From positions 1 to 64,000 of the forward strand of contig PHDD01000012.1 in assembly GCA_002840905.1 (NCBI GenBank): DNA of 64,000 bases, read 5' to 3'. Source of the DNA: Bacteroidetes bacterium HGW-Bacteroidetes-4 (GTDB lineage: Bacteria; Bacteroidota; Bacteroidia; Bacteroidales; SZUA-534). Below the pieces are notes generated by a model. That model was not told where the DNA came from. It saw only the letters and a program-made list of their open reading frames with translations, and made no database searches. The position numbers and the translations under genes are program-made. Below are positions 52,823-59,758 of this stretch, piece after piece (the first letter of the stretch is position 1; every line of letters starts with the position of its first letter).

Positions 52823-54961
52823 ATGGCGTTAATTGTTAACTTGTTTAATCAGTTGCCTATTACCGATCCGGTGGTTAAATTTTTAATCATTCTGCTGATA
52901 ATTTTAGTAATTCCCCTGGTTTCGGAACGACTTAAGATACCTCAGTTAATGGGAATGATAATAGCCGGGGTAGTAATTGGCCCTTATGGGCTTAACCTTT
53001 TAGCCCGCGATAGCAGCATAATTCTCTCGGGTACAGCCGGCCTACTCTATATCATGTTCTTAGCCGGTTTGGAAATCGACATCAACGATTTTAAAAAGAA
53101 TGCCGTTAAAAGTACAGTTTTAGGCTTGTTGGGCTTTCTTATTCCCATGATTTTTGGAACCTTAGCGGGAATTTATCTGCTTAATTTTGGTTTTTTAACT
53201 TCGGTTTTACTGGCCAGTATGTTTGCGTCGCATACGTTAATAACTTACCCAATGGTGAGCAAAATGGGCATTTCGAAGAATACGGCTGTTAATATTTCGG
53301 TGGGCAGTACCTTAATAACAAATATTCTGGCACTATTGGTTCTGGCCATTACAGTTGGAATGACCTCGGGCGATATGGATCATCGTTTTTGGCTTAAACT
53401 TGGCTTTTCTTTTGTGGCTTTTACCCTGATTATTTTGTTTTTGTTTCCTATTGTTTCCCGCTGGTTTTTTAAACGTTACAGCGACAATGTGTCGCAATAT
53501 ATATTTGTATTGGTGGTTGTTTTTCTGGGAGCCGTTTTATCGCAACTTGCCGGTATCGAAGCCATTATCGGGGCCTTTATGGCCGGACTTGCTTTAAACC
53601 GTTTAATTCCGCGTACCTCGCCTTTAATGAATCGAATCGATTTTGTGGGAAATGCTATTTTTATTCCCTTCTTTTTAATTGGTGTGGGAATGCTTATCGA
53701 TTATCGGGCCTTTAGCAGTATCGAAACTATTGTTGTTGCAATAACCATGTCGGTAATAGCTACCGGAACTAAGTTTTTGGCTGCCTGGCTAACCCAAAAA
53801 AGTTTTAAGTTTTCAAAGTCCGAACGTCAGGTAATCTTTGGCTTAACCAATGCACAAGCGGCTGCTACCTTAGCGGCAGTTTTGGTGGGATACAATATTA
53901 TAATAGGTGAAACGGCATCGGGTGAACCCATTCGGCTTTTGAGTGACAGTATTTTAAACGGAACCATTATTATGATTCTGGTTACCTGCACCATTGCTTC
54001 ATTTGCAACGCAACAGGGTGCCCAGTCGATTGCCATGATTGAACAGCCTGATAAACACGCTGAAAACAACATCGAGCGTATCTTAATTCCGGTAAGCAAT
54101 CCGAATACCATTGAAGAGTTGATTAATTTAAGTAATATCATCAAATCAAAGACCAATACCCGGGGCCTTTTTGCCTTAAATATAATTAACAGCGACAATG
54201 CCGATGCTGAACTCGAAAAGCAGGGGTTAAAAGTCCTCGAAAAAGCAAAAATGGCAGCGGCTGCCACAGATATAGAAATGAAAACCCTCTTACGCTACGA
54301 CATCAATTCAGTTAACGGAATTGTTAGTGTGATTAAGGAACAGCGAATCACTGATTTGGTTTTGGGACTTCATGTTAAAAAAGGAATCTCAGACTCCTTT
54401 TTGGGAAATTTAACCGATGGGATTCTTTCAAAAAGTAATGTTACTACCTTTGTTTATCACCCTTTTCAACCCATTTCTACAGTTAAGCGGCATTTGGTGG
54501 TTGTACCTGAAAATGCAGAATACGAATTCGGTTTTTCGTTTTGGCTGGCCCGCCTATGGAATATTGCTTTAAACACCGGTGCCAAAATTGTGTTTTATGC
54601 TTCTGAAAACACCTTAAATCTGATAAAACAGGTACATGGAAAACATCCTATTGAGGTTAGTTTTAAGGAATTTAACCATTGGGACGATTTTTTGATATTA
54701 TCGAAAGACCTGAGGAAAGACGATAATTTTGTTGTGGTAATGAGTCGGAGTAAATCGTTGTCGTATCAGTCGAATATGATTAAAATACCCAAATACCTGA
54801 ACCGCTACTTTCATGAGCAGAATTATTTATTGGTTTACCCGCAGCAATCAGAGAGTTTAACGCATGAAAAAATCGATCTTACCAATTCATCGCTGATTGA
54901 AGCCATCGAAGGAATTGATGTGATTGGTAAAACCATTGCTCATATTTTTCGTAAGCGATAA
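52823..54961 (+). CDS. CPA2 cation/proton antiporter with C-terminal UspA-like domains, copy 2
   Basis: Protein of 712 residues, same architecture as its neighbour: RLKIPQLMGMIIAGVVIGPY, LIPRTSPLMNRIDFVGNAIF and FFLIGVGMLIDYRAF, followed by UspA-like domains (RILIPVSNPNTIEELINLSN). The two copies align throughout and end alike (KSLSYQSNMIKIP here, KSLSYVHHFDHIP in copy 1), indicating tandem duplication with strong divergence. The 87-bp gap has no terminator. They may form a heteromer or have different ion preference, which is inference. Confidence 0.88.
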   Translation: MALIVNLFNQLPITDPVVKFLIILLIILVIPLVSERLKIPQLMGMIIAGVVIGPYGLNLLARDSSIILSGTAGLLYIMFLAGLEIDINDFKKNAVKSTVLGLLGFLIPMIFGTLAGIYLLNFGFLTSVLLASMFASHTLITYPMVSKMGISKNTAVNISVGSTLITNILALLVLAITVGMTSGDMDHRFWLKLGFSFVAFTLIILFLFPIVSRWFFKRYSDNVSQYIFVLVVVFLGAVLSQLAGIEAIIGAFMAGLALNRLIPRTSPLMNRIDFVGNAIFIPFFLIGVGMLIDYRAFSSIETIVVAITMSVIATGTKFLAAWLTQKSFKFSKSERQVIFGLTNAQAAATLAAVLVGYNIIIGETASGEPIRLLSDSILNGTIIMILVTCTIASFATQQGAQSIAMIEQPDKHAENNIERILIPVSNPNTIEELINLSNIIKSKTNTRGLFALNIINSDNADAELEKQGLKVLEKAKMAAAATDIEMKTLLRYDINSVNGIVSVIKEQRITDLVLGLHVKKGISDSFLGNLTDGILSKSNVTTFVYHPFQPISTVKRHLVVVPENAEYEFGFSFWLARLWNIALNTGAKIVFYASENTLNLIKQVHGKHPIEVSFKEFNHWDDFLILSKDLRKDDNFVVVMSRSKSLSYQSNMIKIPKYLNRYFHEQNYLLVYPQQSESLTHEKIDLTNSSLIEAIEGIDVIGKTIAHIFRKR

Positions 54962-55134
54962 AGTTTTTTGTAATTCCCGATCAGTACTCTAAACAATTGA
55001 GGATATTGATTTGTAAATACATTTTGAATAAAAAGTTATTTAGAAAAATTTTGAATAACGATATATTGCGTGTTTCTTTGCACAAAATTTTAATGTGAAT
55101 AGCCAAAATAGTTTAAATTAAATCAAGGATAGAG

Positions 55135-55668
55135 ATGAATATTGCAAAAGAAAAAATGGTTTCAGTGGTCTACGAGTTAAAGTACGATGATGCCGATGCC
55201 CAGTTAATTGAAAAAGTTGAGAAAGATAATCCGCTTACATTCTTGTACGGAACCGGTTCTATGTTAGAGCATTTTGAAAAAAATCTGGAAGGTTTGGCCA
55301 CCGGCGATGCCTTCGATTTTCGTTTAACAGCTGAGCAGGCTTATGGCGAAGTAACTGATCAGGCCATTGTTGATGTTCCTCTTCAGGCTTTTGAAGTGGA
55401 TGGAAAAGTTGACGAGACTTTAGTTAAAGTGGGAAACACCATTCCAATGATGGACAGCTACGGGAATAAACTCCATGGTATTGTTGTTGAAATTAGCAGC
55501 GATGCCGTAAAAATGGATTTTAACCACCCTTTAGCCGGCGAAGGCCTGCACTTTAAAGGTAAAGTAATTGAAGTTCGTGAACCTAAAGAAGAAGAACTGG
55601 CAGCCAGTTGTGGCACCGGATGTTCAACCGATGGTTGCGGAAGTGGGGGTTGCTGCGGCGGATGCTAA
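55135..55668 (+). CDS. SlyD-like FKBP peptidyl-prolyl isomerase with cysteine-rich tail
   Basis: Protein of 177 residues. The FKBP part is split by an insert-in-flap domain, as in SlyD: VSVVYELKYD, then LTFLYGTGSMLEHFEKNLEG, the insert DVPLQAFEVDGKVDETLVKV, and FNHPLAGEGLHFKGKVIEV. The last 20 residues hold seven cysteines with Gly and Ser (CGTGCSTDGCGSGGCCGGC), replacing the His-rich nickel tail of E. coli SlyD. It should speed proline isomerisation and may bind metal. AAGGA lies 5 nt before the start. Confidence 0.92.
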   Translation: MNIAKEKMVSVVYELKYDDADAQLIEKVEKDNPLTFLYGTGSMLEHFEKNLEGLATGDAFDFRLTAEQAYGEVTDQAIVDVPLQAFEVDGKVDETLVKVGNTIPMMDSYGNKLHGIVVEISSDAVKMDFNHPLAGEGLHFKGKVIEVREPKEEELAASCGTGCSTDGCGSGGCCGGC

Positions 55669-55690
55669 GCAATTTTTGAAGATGACATAA

Positions 55691-55722
55691 AAAAAACCGG
55701 TAATCATCTTACCGGTTTTTTT
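55691..55722. terminator. Bidirectional terminator between the FKBP and csp genes
   Basis: AACCGGTAA (55695-55703) pairs with TTACCGGTT (55709-55717), with A and T runs on the two sides. Confidence 0.88.
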
Positions 55723-55729
55723 ATTCTTA

Positions 55730-55924
55730 CTATTTAATTACAGTAACCTGGGTGGCCATTGGGCCTTTTTCCCCGGCCTTTATTTCAAATTCTACTGTTT
55801 CACCTGGTTGCAGGGCATGTTTGCTTACAATTCCTGAACGGTGCACAAAAATTTCTTTTTGATCTTCGCCGATAATGAAACCAAATCCCTTGGTTTCATT
55901 ATACCATTTTACTGCTCCTTGCAT
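55730..55924 (-). CDS. Cold-shock domain protein
   Basis: Protein of 64 residues. The RNP1-like KGFGFIIG and RNP2-like IFVHRSGI motifs mark a single CspA-type OB fold that binds single-stranded RNA or DNA. It is downstream of an RRM gene in the same operon (23-bp gap), a combination seen in Bacteroidota for RNA chaperones. Confidence 0.93.
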   Translation of the reverse strand: MQGAVKWYNETKGFGFIIGEDQKEIFVHRSGIVSKHALQPGETVEFEIKAGEKGPMATQVTVIK

Positions 55925-55947
55925 GATATTTAATAATTAACATTGAA

Positions 55948-56193
55948 TTATTCTTTTGGGCGGGCTTGATTTACAACCAGACTACGCCCTAAAAACTCAG
56001 AGCCATTCAGATTCTCGATGGCACTTTGTGCCTGGCTATCATCAGGCATTTCTACAAATCCAAAACCTTTACTTCGGCCTGATATCTTGTCCTGGATTAT
56101 TTTTACAGAATCTACGGTTCCGTAAGTTTCAAAAACTTCTTTTAAGTTACTTTCCTTAACCTTGTAATTCAGGTTTCCTACATAAATGTTCAT
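55948..56193 (-). CDS. RRM-domain RNA-binding protein
   Basis: Protein of 81 residues consisting of one RRM: RNP2 is IYVGNLNYKV (residues 2-11) and RNP1 is KGFGFVEMPD (about 43-52). Family members in Bacteroidota and cyanobacteria are small RNA-binding proteins, often cold-induced. The leader of about 65 nt and the csp gene behind it suggest post-transcriptional control under cold, which is inference. Confidence 0.92.
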   Translation of the reverse strand: MNIYVGNLNYKVKESNLKEVFETYGTVDSVKIIQDKISGRSKGFGFVEMPDDSQAQSAIENLNGSEFLGRSLVVNQARPKE

Positions 56194-56266
56194 AATACAA
56201 TAAAAAATGTTAGTAATGTAATAGGGTTTTTCATTTTATTCATTGGACAAATAAACTGTTAATATA

Positions 56267-56274
56267 CAAAATTA
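56267..56274 (-). promoter_or_regulatory. -7 box for the RRM-csp operon
   Basis: CAAAATTA on plus, TAATTTTG on minus, fits TAnnTTTG. Leader about 65-70 nt to the ATG at 56193. Confidence 0.45.
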
Positions 56275-56351
56275 AAATAATAATTGTATTTAACCCGCTA
56301 TTCACTATTTTTTTGTAAATACTTTGTTATCAATTATTACATGATTCTATA

Positions 56352-56389
56352 AAACATTAAGTCCCGGCTTAGGATATAAACCGGGACTT
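56352..56389 (-). terminator. Probable terminator of dcp
   Basis: AAGTCCCGG (56359-56367) pairs with CCGGGACTT (56381-56389). On the minus strand it is followed by AATGTTTTATAG, a weak T tract. It lies 25 bp beyond the dcp stop. Confidence 0.65.
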
Positions 56390-56413
56390 GAAATGTTTTA
56401 CTGAACTTACGGA

Positions 56414-58495
56414 TTAGTTAAGACCTCTGTTATTTAGTAAAGGTTGGATGCCGGGTTCTGAACCACGGAATTTTTTATACAATTCCATCGCATCTTCAGT
56501 TCCACCCAATTCCAATACATTGGTTCGGAAAGCACTGGCCGTATTTTTATCGAAAATACCATGTTCCTTAAAGGCTTCAAAGGCATCGGCGTCGAGTACT
56601 TCGGCCCAGATGTAGCTGTAGTAAGCTGAAGCATATCCGTCGCCTGAGAACACATGAAGGAAATAGGGGCTGCGGTAGCGGGGAACAATTTCGTCTATCA
56701 TTTTTATTTTTTTCATCGAGGCTGCTTCAAATGCATTAACATCCCAATCCTGAACCTGGGTTTGGGTATGCCAGTCCAAATCGAGGTACGAAGCCGCCAG
56801 GTATTCGGTGGTGGCAAAACCCTGGTTGAATTTACCGGCTTTCTCTATTTTTGTTATTAATTCGGCAGGCATCGATTCGCCGGTTTGGTAATGTTTGGCA
56901 TAATGGTTCAGTACTTCGGGTTCAAAAGCCCAGTGTTCCATAATTTGAGAAGGCAATTCCACAAAATCGCGCGGGGTGCGCAAACTTGAGTAATGCTTGT
57001 TGGCAAATAAGCCGTCGAGAGCGTGTCCAAATTCGTGGAACAGGGTTTCTGTTTCGTCAACCGTTAATAAGGCCGGAGCATCGGCTGTTGGTGCAGAGAA
57101 ATTGCAAACAATCGACATGACCGGAGCCACACGTTCCCCATTTTCGTATTTCTGTGAGCGGTAACTGGTGCACCAGGCTCCCGAACGCTTCGACTCGCGT
57201 GGGTGATAATCCATATATAAAATGCCCAAATGGTCACCGTTTTCTTCTTTTACTTCAAAAACTTCTACTTCGGGATGGTAAACCGGCATGTTTTCGAGCT
57301 GAGTAAAACTGATTCCGTATAGTTGGTTGGCTACCCAAAACATACCATCGCGAACATTATCCAGTTTCAGGTAAGGACGGATTTCGTTTTCGTTTAAAGC
57401 AAATTTTTGCTGTTTTACTTTTGTAGCATAGAAATCGTAATCCCAGGGGGCCAGTTTAAAGTTGTGTCCATCGGCAGTAATCATATGTTGCATGTCGGCT
57501 ACTTCTTTTTTTGCCACCCGTAGGGCGTTGGGCATGATTTGATCGAGCAGTTTGTAAACATTATCGGCATTTTTAGCCATGTTTTTGTCTAAAATATAGG
57601 CCGAAAAGTTTTCGTAACCCAGCAATTGGGCTTTCTCGATACGCAGGTTTACAATGTCATTAATAATAGCCTTGTTGTCGAGCGAATCGTCGTAATTGGC
57701 TTTGTTTATGTATGCTTCAAACATTTTCTGACGTAAATCGCGGTTTTCGGCGTTGGCCAGGAAGGGGAGCAGACTGGGTTTGTGAATGGTAAATACCCAT
57801 TTGCCTTCCAGGTTTTTTTCATTGGCTTTTTGGGTAGCAGCAGCTATCGAGGTTGAAGAAAGGCCGGCAAGGTCGGCTTCGTTGTCAACAACCAGCATAA
57901 AACGGTTGTTTTCTTTTAACACATTCTGGCCAAAATTCAGGAACAGTACCGATAATTCCTTATTGATTTCACGGAAGCGGGTTTTTGCTTCATCGTTGAG
58001 ATTGGCTCCGCCGCGTACAAAATTTTTGTAGGTGTTTTCAACCAAAGTTAGTTGTTCGGTAGTTAATTCCAGGGCTTCGCGCTGGTCGTAAACAGCTTTT
58101 ACCTTTGCAAACAGGGTTTCGTTTAAACGGATGTCGTCGTTGTGTCCCGACATAATGGGTGCCAGTTCCATCGATATTACTTCCAATTTGTCGCTGGTAG
58201 CTGCCGAAGTCAGGTTGTAAAATACGCTGCTTACCCGGCTCAACAGTTCATCGCTGTTTTCGAGAGCTTCAATGGTGTTTTCGAAGCTTGGCGCTTCGGT
58301 AGTTGTAATAATGGCTTCAACCGCTGCTTTTTCCTGCTTCATACCTTCTAAAAAAGCCGGCATGTAGTGTTCCGGTTTTATCTGTTCAAAAGGAGGAACC
58401 TGAAAAGGTGTTTCAAACGAGCTTAATAAGGGATTTTCCATAGATTTTTTCGATTCGTTTTTTAGCTGGCATCCATACCCCAGGAATAGTGCCAC
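56414..58495 (-). CDS. dcp: Peptidyl-dipeptidase (M3 family), 5' end disrupted by prophage
   Basis: Protein of at least 693 residues. The zinc motif HEFGH is at residues 487-491 (TLFHEFGHALDG), with the later Glu in RDFVELPSQIMEHW. It removes dipeptides from C-termini and is usually periplasmic in this group. The only normal start in frame is GTG at 58495, giving just eight residues before Cys-9 (LFLGYGCQ), too short for a lipoprotein signal. In frame upstream, the DNA reads on as IRPHIFIAVALFLGYGC, a good lipobox peptide, without ATG, GTG or TTG before a stop at 58535-58537. The missing start is where prophage repeats begin, so the insertion probably cut off the promoter and start. Confidence 0.88.
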   Translation of the reverse strand: MALFLGYGCQLKNESKKSMENPLLSSFETPFQVPPFEQIKPEHYMPAFLEGMKQEKAAVEAIITTTEAPSFENTIEALENSDELLSRVSSVFYNLTSAATSDKLEVISMELAPIMSGHNDDIRLNETLFAKVKAVYDQREALELTTEQLTLVENTYKNFVRGGANLNDEAKTRFREINKELSVLFLNFGQNVLKENNRFMLVVDNEADLAGLSSTSIAAATQKANEKNLEGKWVFTIHKPSLLPFLANAENRDLRQKMFEAYINKANYDDSLDNKAIINDIVNLRIEKAQLLGYENFSAYILDKNMAKNADNVYKLLDQIMPNALRVAKKEVADMQHMITADGHNFKLAPWDYDFYATKVKQQKFALNENEIRPYLKLDNVRDGMFWVANQLYGISFTQLENMPVYHPEVEVFEVKEENGDHLGILYMDYHPRESKRSGAWCTSYRSQKYENGERVAPVMSIVCNFSAPTADAPALLTVDETETLFHEFGHALDGLFANKHYSSLRTPRDFVELPSQIMEHWAFEPEVLNHYAKHYQTGESMPAELITKIEKAGKFNQGFATTEYLAASYLDLDWHTQTQVQDWDVNAFEAASMKKIKMIDEIVPRYRSPYFLHVFSGDGYASAYYSYIWAEVLDADAFEAFKEHGIFDKNTASAFRTNVLELGGTEDAMELYKKFRGSEPGIQPLLNNRGLN

Positions 58496-58516
58496 AGCTA
58501 TGAATATATGGGGCCT

Positions 58517-58536
58517 AATTCCAAATGTACACTTTT
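58517..58536 (+). repeat. Prophage end repeat L1 (putative transposase binding site)
   Basis: AATTCCAAATGTACACTTTT, identical over 20 bp to 58610-58629. Mu-like phages carry two or three such transposase sites at the left end; the 93-bp spacing is similar to Mu L1 to L2. Confidence 0.65.
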
Positions 58537-58609
58537 AAATAGTTAATGTTTATTTAGCAAAGATAGCAATAACAAAGAGTTACACGTTATTCAATGGTAA
58601 CTTATCACC

Positions 58610-58629
58610 AATTCCAAATGTACACTTTT
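58610..58629 (+). repeat. Prophage end repeat L2 (putative transposase binding site)
   Basis: Second identical 20-bp copy. Between the two lies an inverted repeat GTTAC...GTAAC (58579-58601) that could be a bending-protein site, which is speculative. Confidence 0.65.
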
Positions 58630-58687
58630 TTCCATTCAGTATAATTCAGGGTAAATTATTTAATACTTTCTGAAAGGTATTGAACAC

Positions 58688-58888
58688 CTATTTACCATTT
58701 GCTAGTATAATAAGCTCCTCCTTAAGCTTTATTATTTCATTCCTGAGGCTATTTATGTACTCCTGGTAGCGTGGACATACCGACCGACATCCGTGGCAAT
58801 CTCTTTTAATTTCGTGATTGTTAAGCGTTAAATTATCGGCAAGATTTAGCTGATTAATGTGGAGCTTATTAATGTTGATAGTTGGCAT
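58688..58888 (-). CDS. Small prophage protein with CxxCxxxC and coiled coil
   Basis: Protein of 66 residues, family not recognised. The middle carries RDCHGCRSVCPRY, a CxxCxxxC cluster that may bind zinc or iron, and the end is a heptad helix (YINSLRNEIIKLKEELIIL). It is transcribed in the repressor direction, 50 bp downstream of the repressor gene, so it would be expressed in the lysogen. A lysogenic accessory role such as superinfection exclusion is possible but only a guess. Confidence 0.6.
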   Translation of the reverse strand: MPTININKLHINQLNLADNLTLNNHEIKRDCHGCRSVCPRYQEYINSLRNEIIKLKEELIILANGK

Positions 58889-58938
58889 ATACGTTAATTT
58901 GTGGGTGTTTACAAAATAACGTAGGCTCGTATATAATA

Positions 58939-59409
58939 TTATTTGTTGAGAAGACTTTTTAAAAGCTCAACCTGGCCCTCGAGCTTAGCTATGGTGAGTT
59001 TTTGTGCGAGGTTTTGCTCTTTAAGAACCTCTAATTCAGTGTTGTATTTTTGGCTTTTTTCGTTTGCAAAGGTGCTGTTTACCGTGGCGTTGTTGCCATA
59101 ATTGTTGGCCTGGCCAATTGAACCGCTTTTTATGGTAACCTTTTTGTGTACGTTTGGATTTAGGTTACCATTTACATTACCATTTAGGTTACCATTATCG
59201 ACTGTTAAAATATAATTCAAGTCCCATCCTTTTTCCTGACAAACTTTAATCAACATATCGTAGTTTATTGAATTGCGATTTCGCCAGGCCGAAATTGTTC
59301 CTGCCCTAGTGCCAAAAAGGTCGGCTAGCTCCTGGTCGGTGTCTAATTCGGCCATTAACTTTACCTTTTGTAGTATTAAATCGACATATTGTGTGTTTTT
59401 TTCTTGCAT
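58939..59409 (-). CDS. Prophage repressor with HTH and coiled coil, no peptidase domain
   Basis: Protein of 156 residues. Residues 5-70 form a CI-type helix-turn-helix (TDQELADLFGTRAGTISAWR, then the INYDMLIKVCQEKGWDLNYI continuation typical of phage CI repressor N-domains). Residues 72-83 are three NGN(L/V) repeats forming a linker. Residues 118-156 are a leucine-rich coiled coil (LEVLKEQNLAQKLTIAKLEG). No LexA-type Ser-Lys protease part exists, so RecA-stimulated cleavage is not expected. It faces away from the early genes and should repress them at the palindrome 59412-59424. Confidence 0.8.
   Translation of the reverse strand: MQEKNTQYVDLILQKVKLMAELDTDQELADLFGTRAGTISAWRNRNSINYDMLIKVCQEKGWDLNYILTVDNGNLNGNVNGNLNPNVHKKVTIKSGSIGQANNYGNNATVNSTFANEKSQKYNTELEVLKEQNLAQKLTIAKLEGQVELLKSLLNK
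59161..59196 (-). repeat. Three in-frame 12-bp tandem repeats in the repressor linker
   Basis: Units at 59161-59172, 59173-59184 and 59185-59196 are TAGGTTACCATT, TACATTACCATT and TAGGTTACCATT. They encode NGNL, NGNV, NGNL on the minus strand, so copy-number changes would keep the frame. Confidence 0.75.
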
Positions 59410-59434
59410 TTCTACATAATGTAGTTTATATTTG
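59404..59434 (+). promoter_or_regulatory. Prophage early promoter (rightward)
   Basis: TTG (59404-59406), 20-nt spacer, TATATTTG (59427-59434) fits the Bacteroidota consensus. The operator palindrome lies inside the spacer, so repressor binding would block RNA polymerase. It would drive ner and the transposase genes. Confidence 0.6.
59412..59424. promoter_or_regulatory. Operator palindrome O1
   Basis: CTACATAATGTAG is a perfect 13-bp palindrome (6-1-6) between repressor and ner genes, between the -33 and -7 of the early promoter and in the leader of the repressor gene. Confidence 0.65.
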
Positions 59435-59448
59435 TCAAGTATTATTTA

Positions 59449-59479
59449 CAAAACTATTTAAAAAATGCATACCAACAAA
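59449..59479 (-). promoter_or_regulatory. Prophage repressor promoter (leftward)
   Basis: Minus-strand TTTG (59476-59479), 19-nt spacer, TAGTTTTG (59449-59456): a full match to the consensus. Its -33 lies within the first codons of ner. The start site near 59442 gives a leader of about 33 nt that contains O1. Confidence 0.65.
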
Positions 59480-59689
59480 AAATATTTTAACACAGAAGCT
59501 AAAGCCCTGGGCGACCAATTAAGCGCTGATGACCGCAAGCTATTGATAACTAAATTTGACGTATCAGAAAGCTACATCAGTCATTTATTGAATGGAAACA
59601 GAATAGCTATGCGGGGTAAAGGTGCCGAAATATTGGAGTTTGCTAAAAAACTGGCCTCTATAAATAATCAAAAACTTGAACTAGCTTAA
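59465..59689 (+). CDS. Small HTH regulator, Ner/Cro-like
   Basis: Protein of 74 residues. An HTH is visible at about 22-50 (DDRKLLITKFDVSESYISHL, followed by LNGNRIAMRGKGAEILEF). By position, opposite the repressor and ahead of the transposase, it corresponds to Mu Ner, which turns down repressor and early transcription. Its start codon region overlaps the repressor promoter, so its transcription and that of the repressor would interfere. Confidence 0.75.
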   Translation: MHTNKKYFNTEAKALGDQLSADDRKLLITKFDVSESYISHLLNGNRIAMRGKGAEILEFAKKLASINNQKLELA

Positions 59690-59708
59690 AAAAATTTGCA
59701 TGAGAACA

Positions 59709-59721
59709 CTACAAAATGTGG
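59709..59721. promoter_or_regulatory. Second operator-like site O2
   Basis: CTACAAAATGTGG matches O1 at 11 of 13 positions and lies between ner and the transposase gene. Confidence 0.4.
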
Positions 59722-59758
59722 TTTCAAAAACTACAAACAATAGAATTTTCTGCTAGTT

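Noticed and set aside
53827-54267. 146-codon antisense frame in the second antiporter
   Set aside because: Lies fully inside a well-supported membrane-protein gene with matching paralogue; no independent evidence.
58517-58629. Two 20-bp repeats as a CRISPR array
   Set aside because: Only two copies 93 bp apart, no further units or cas genes; the position fits transposase sites at a prophage end.
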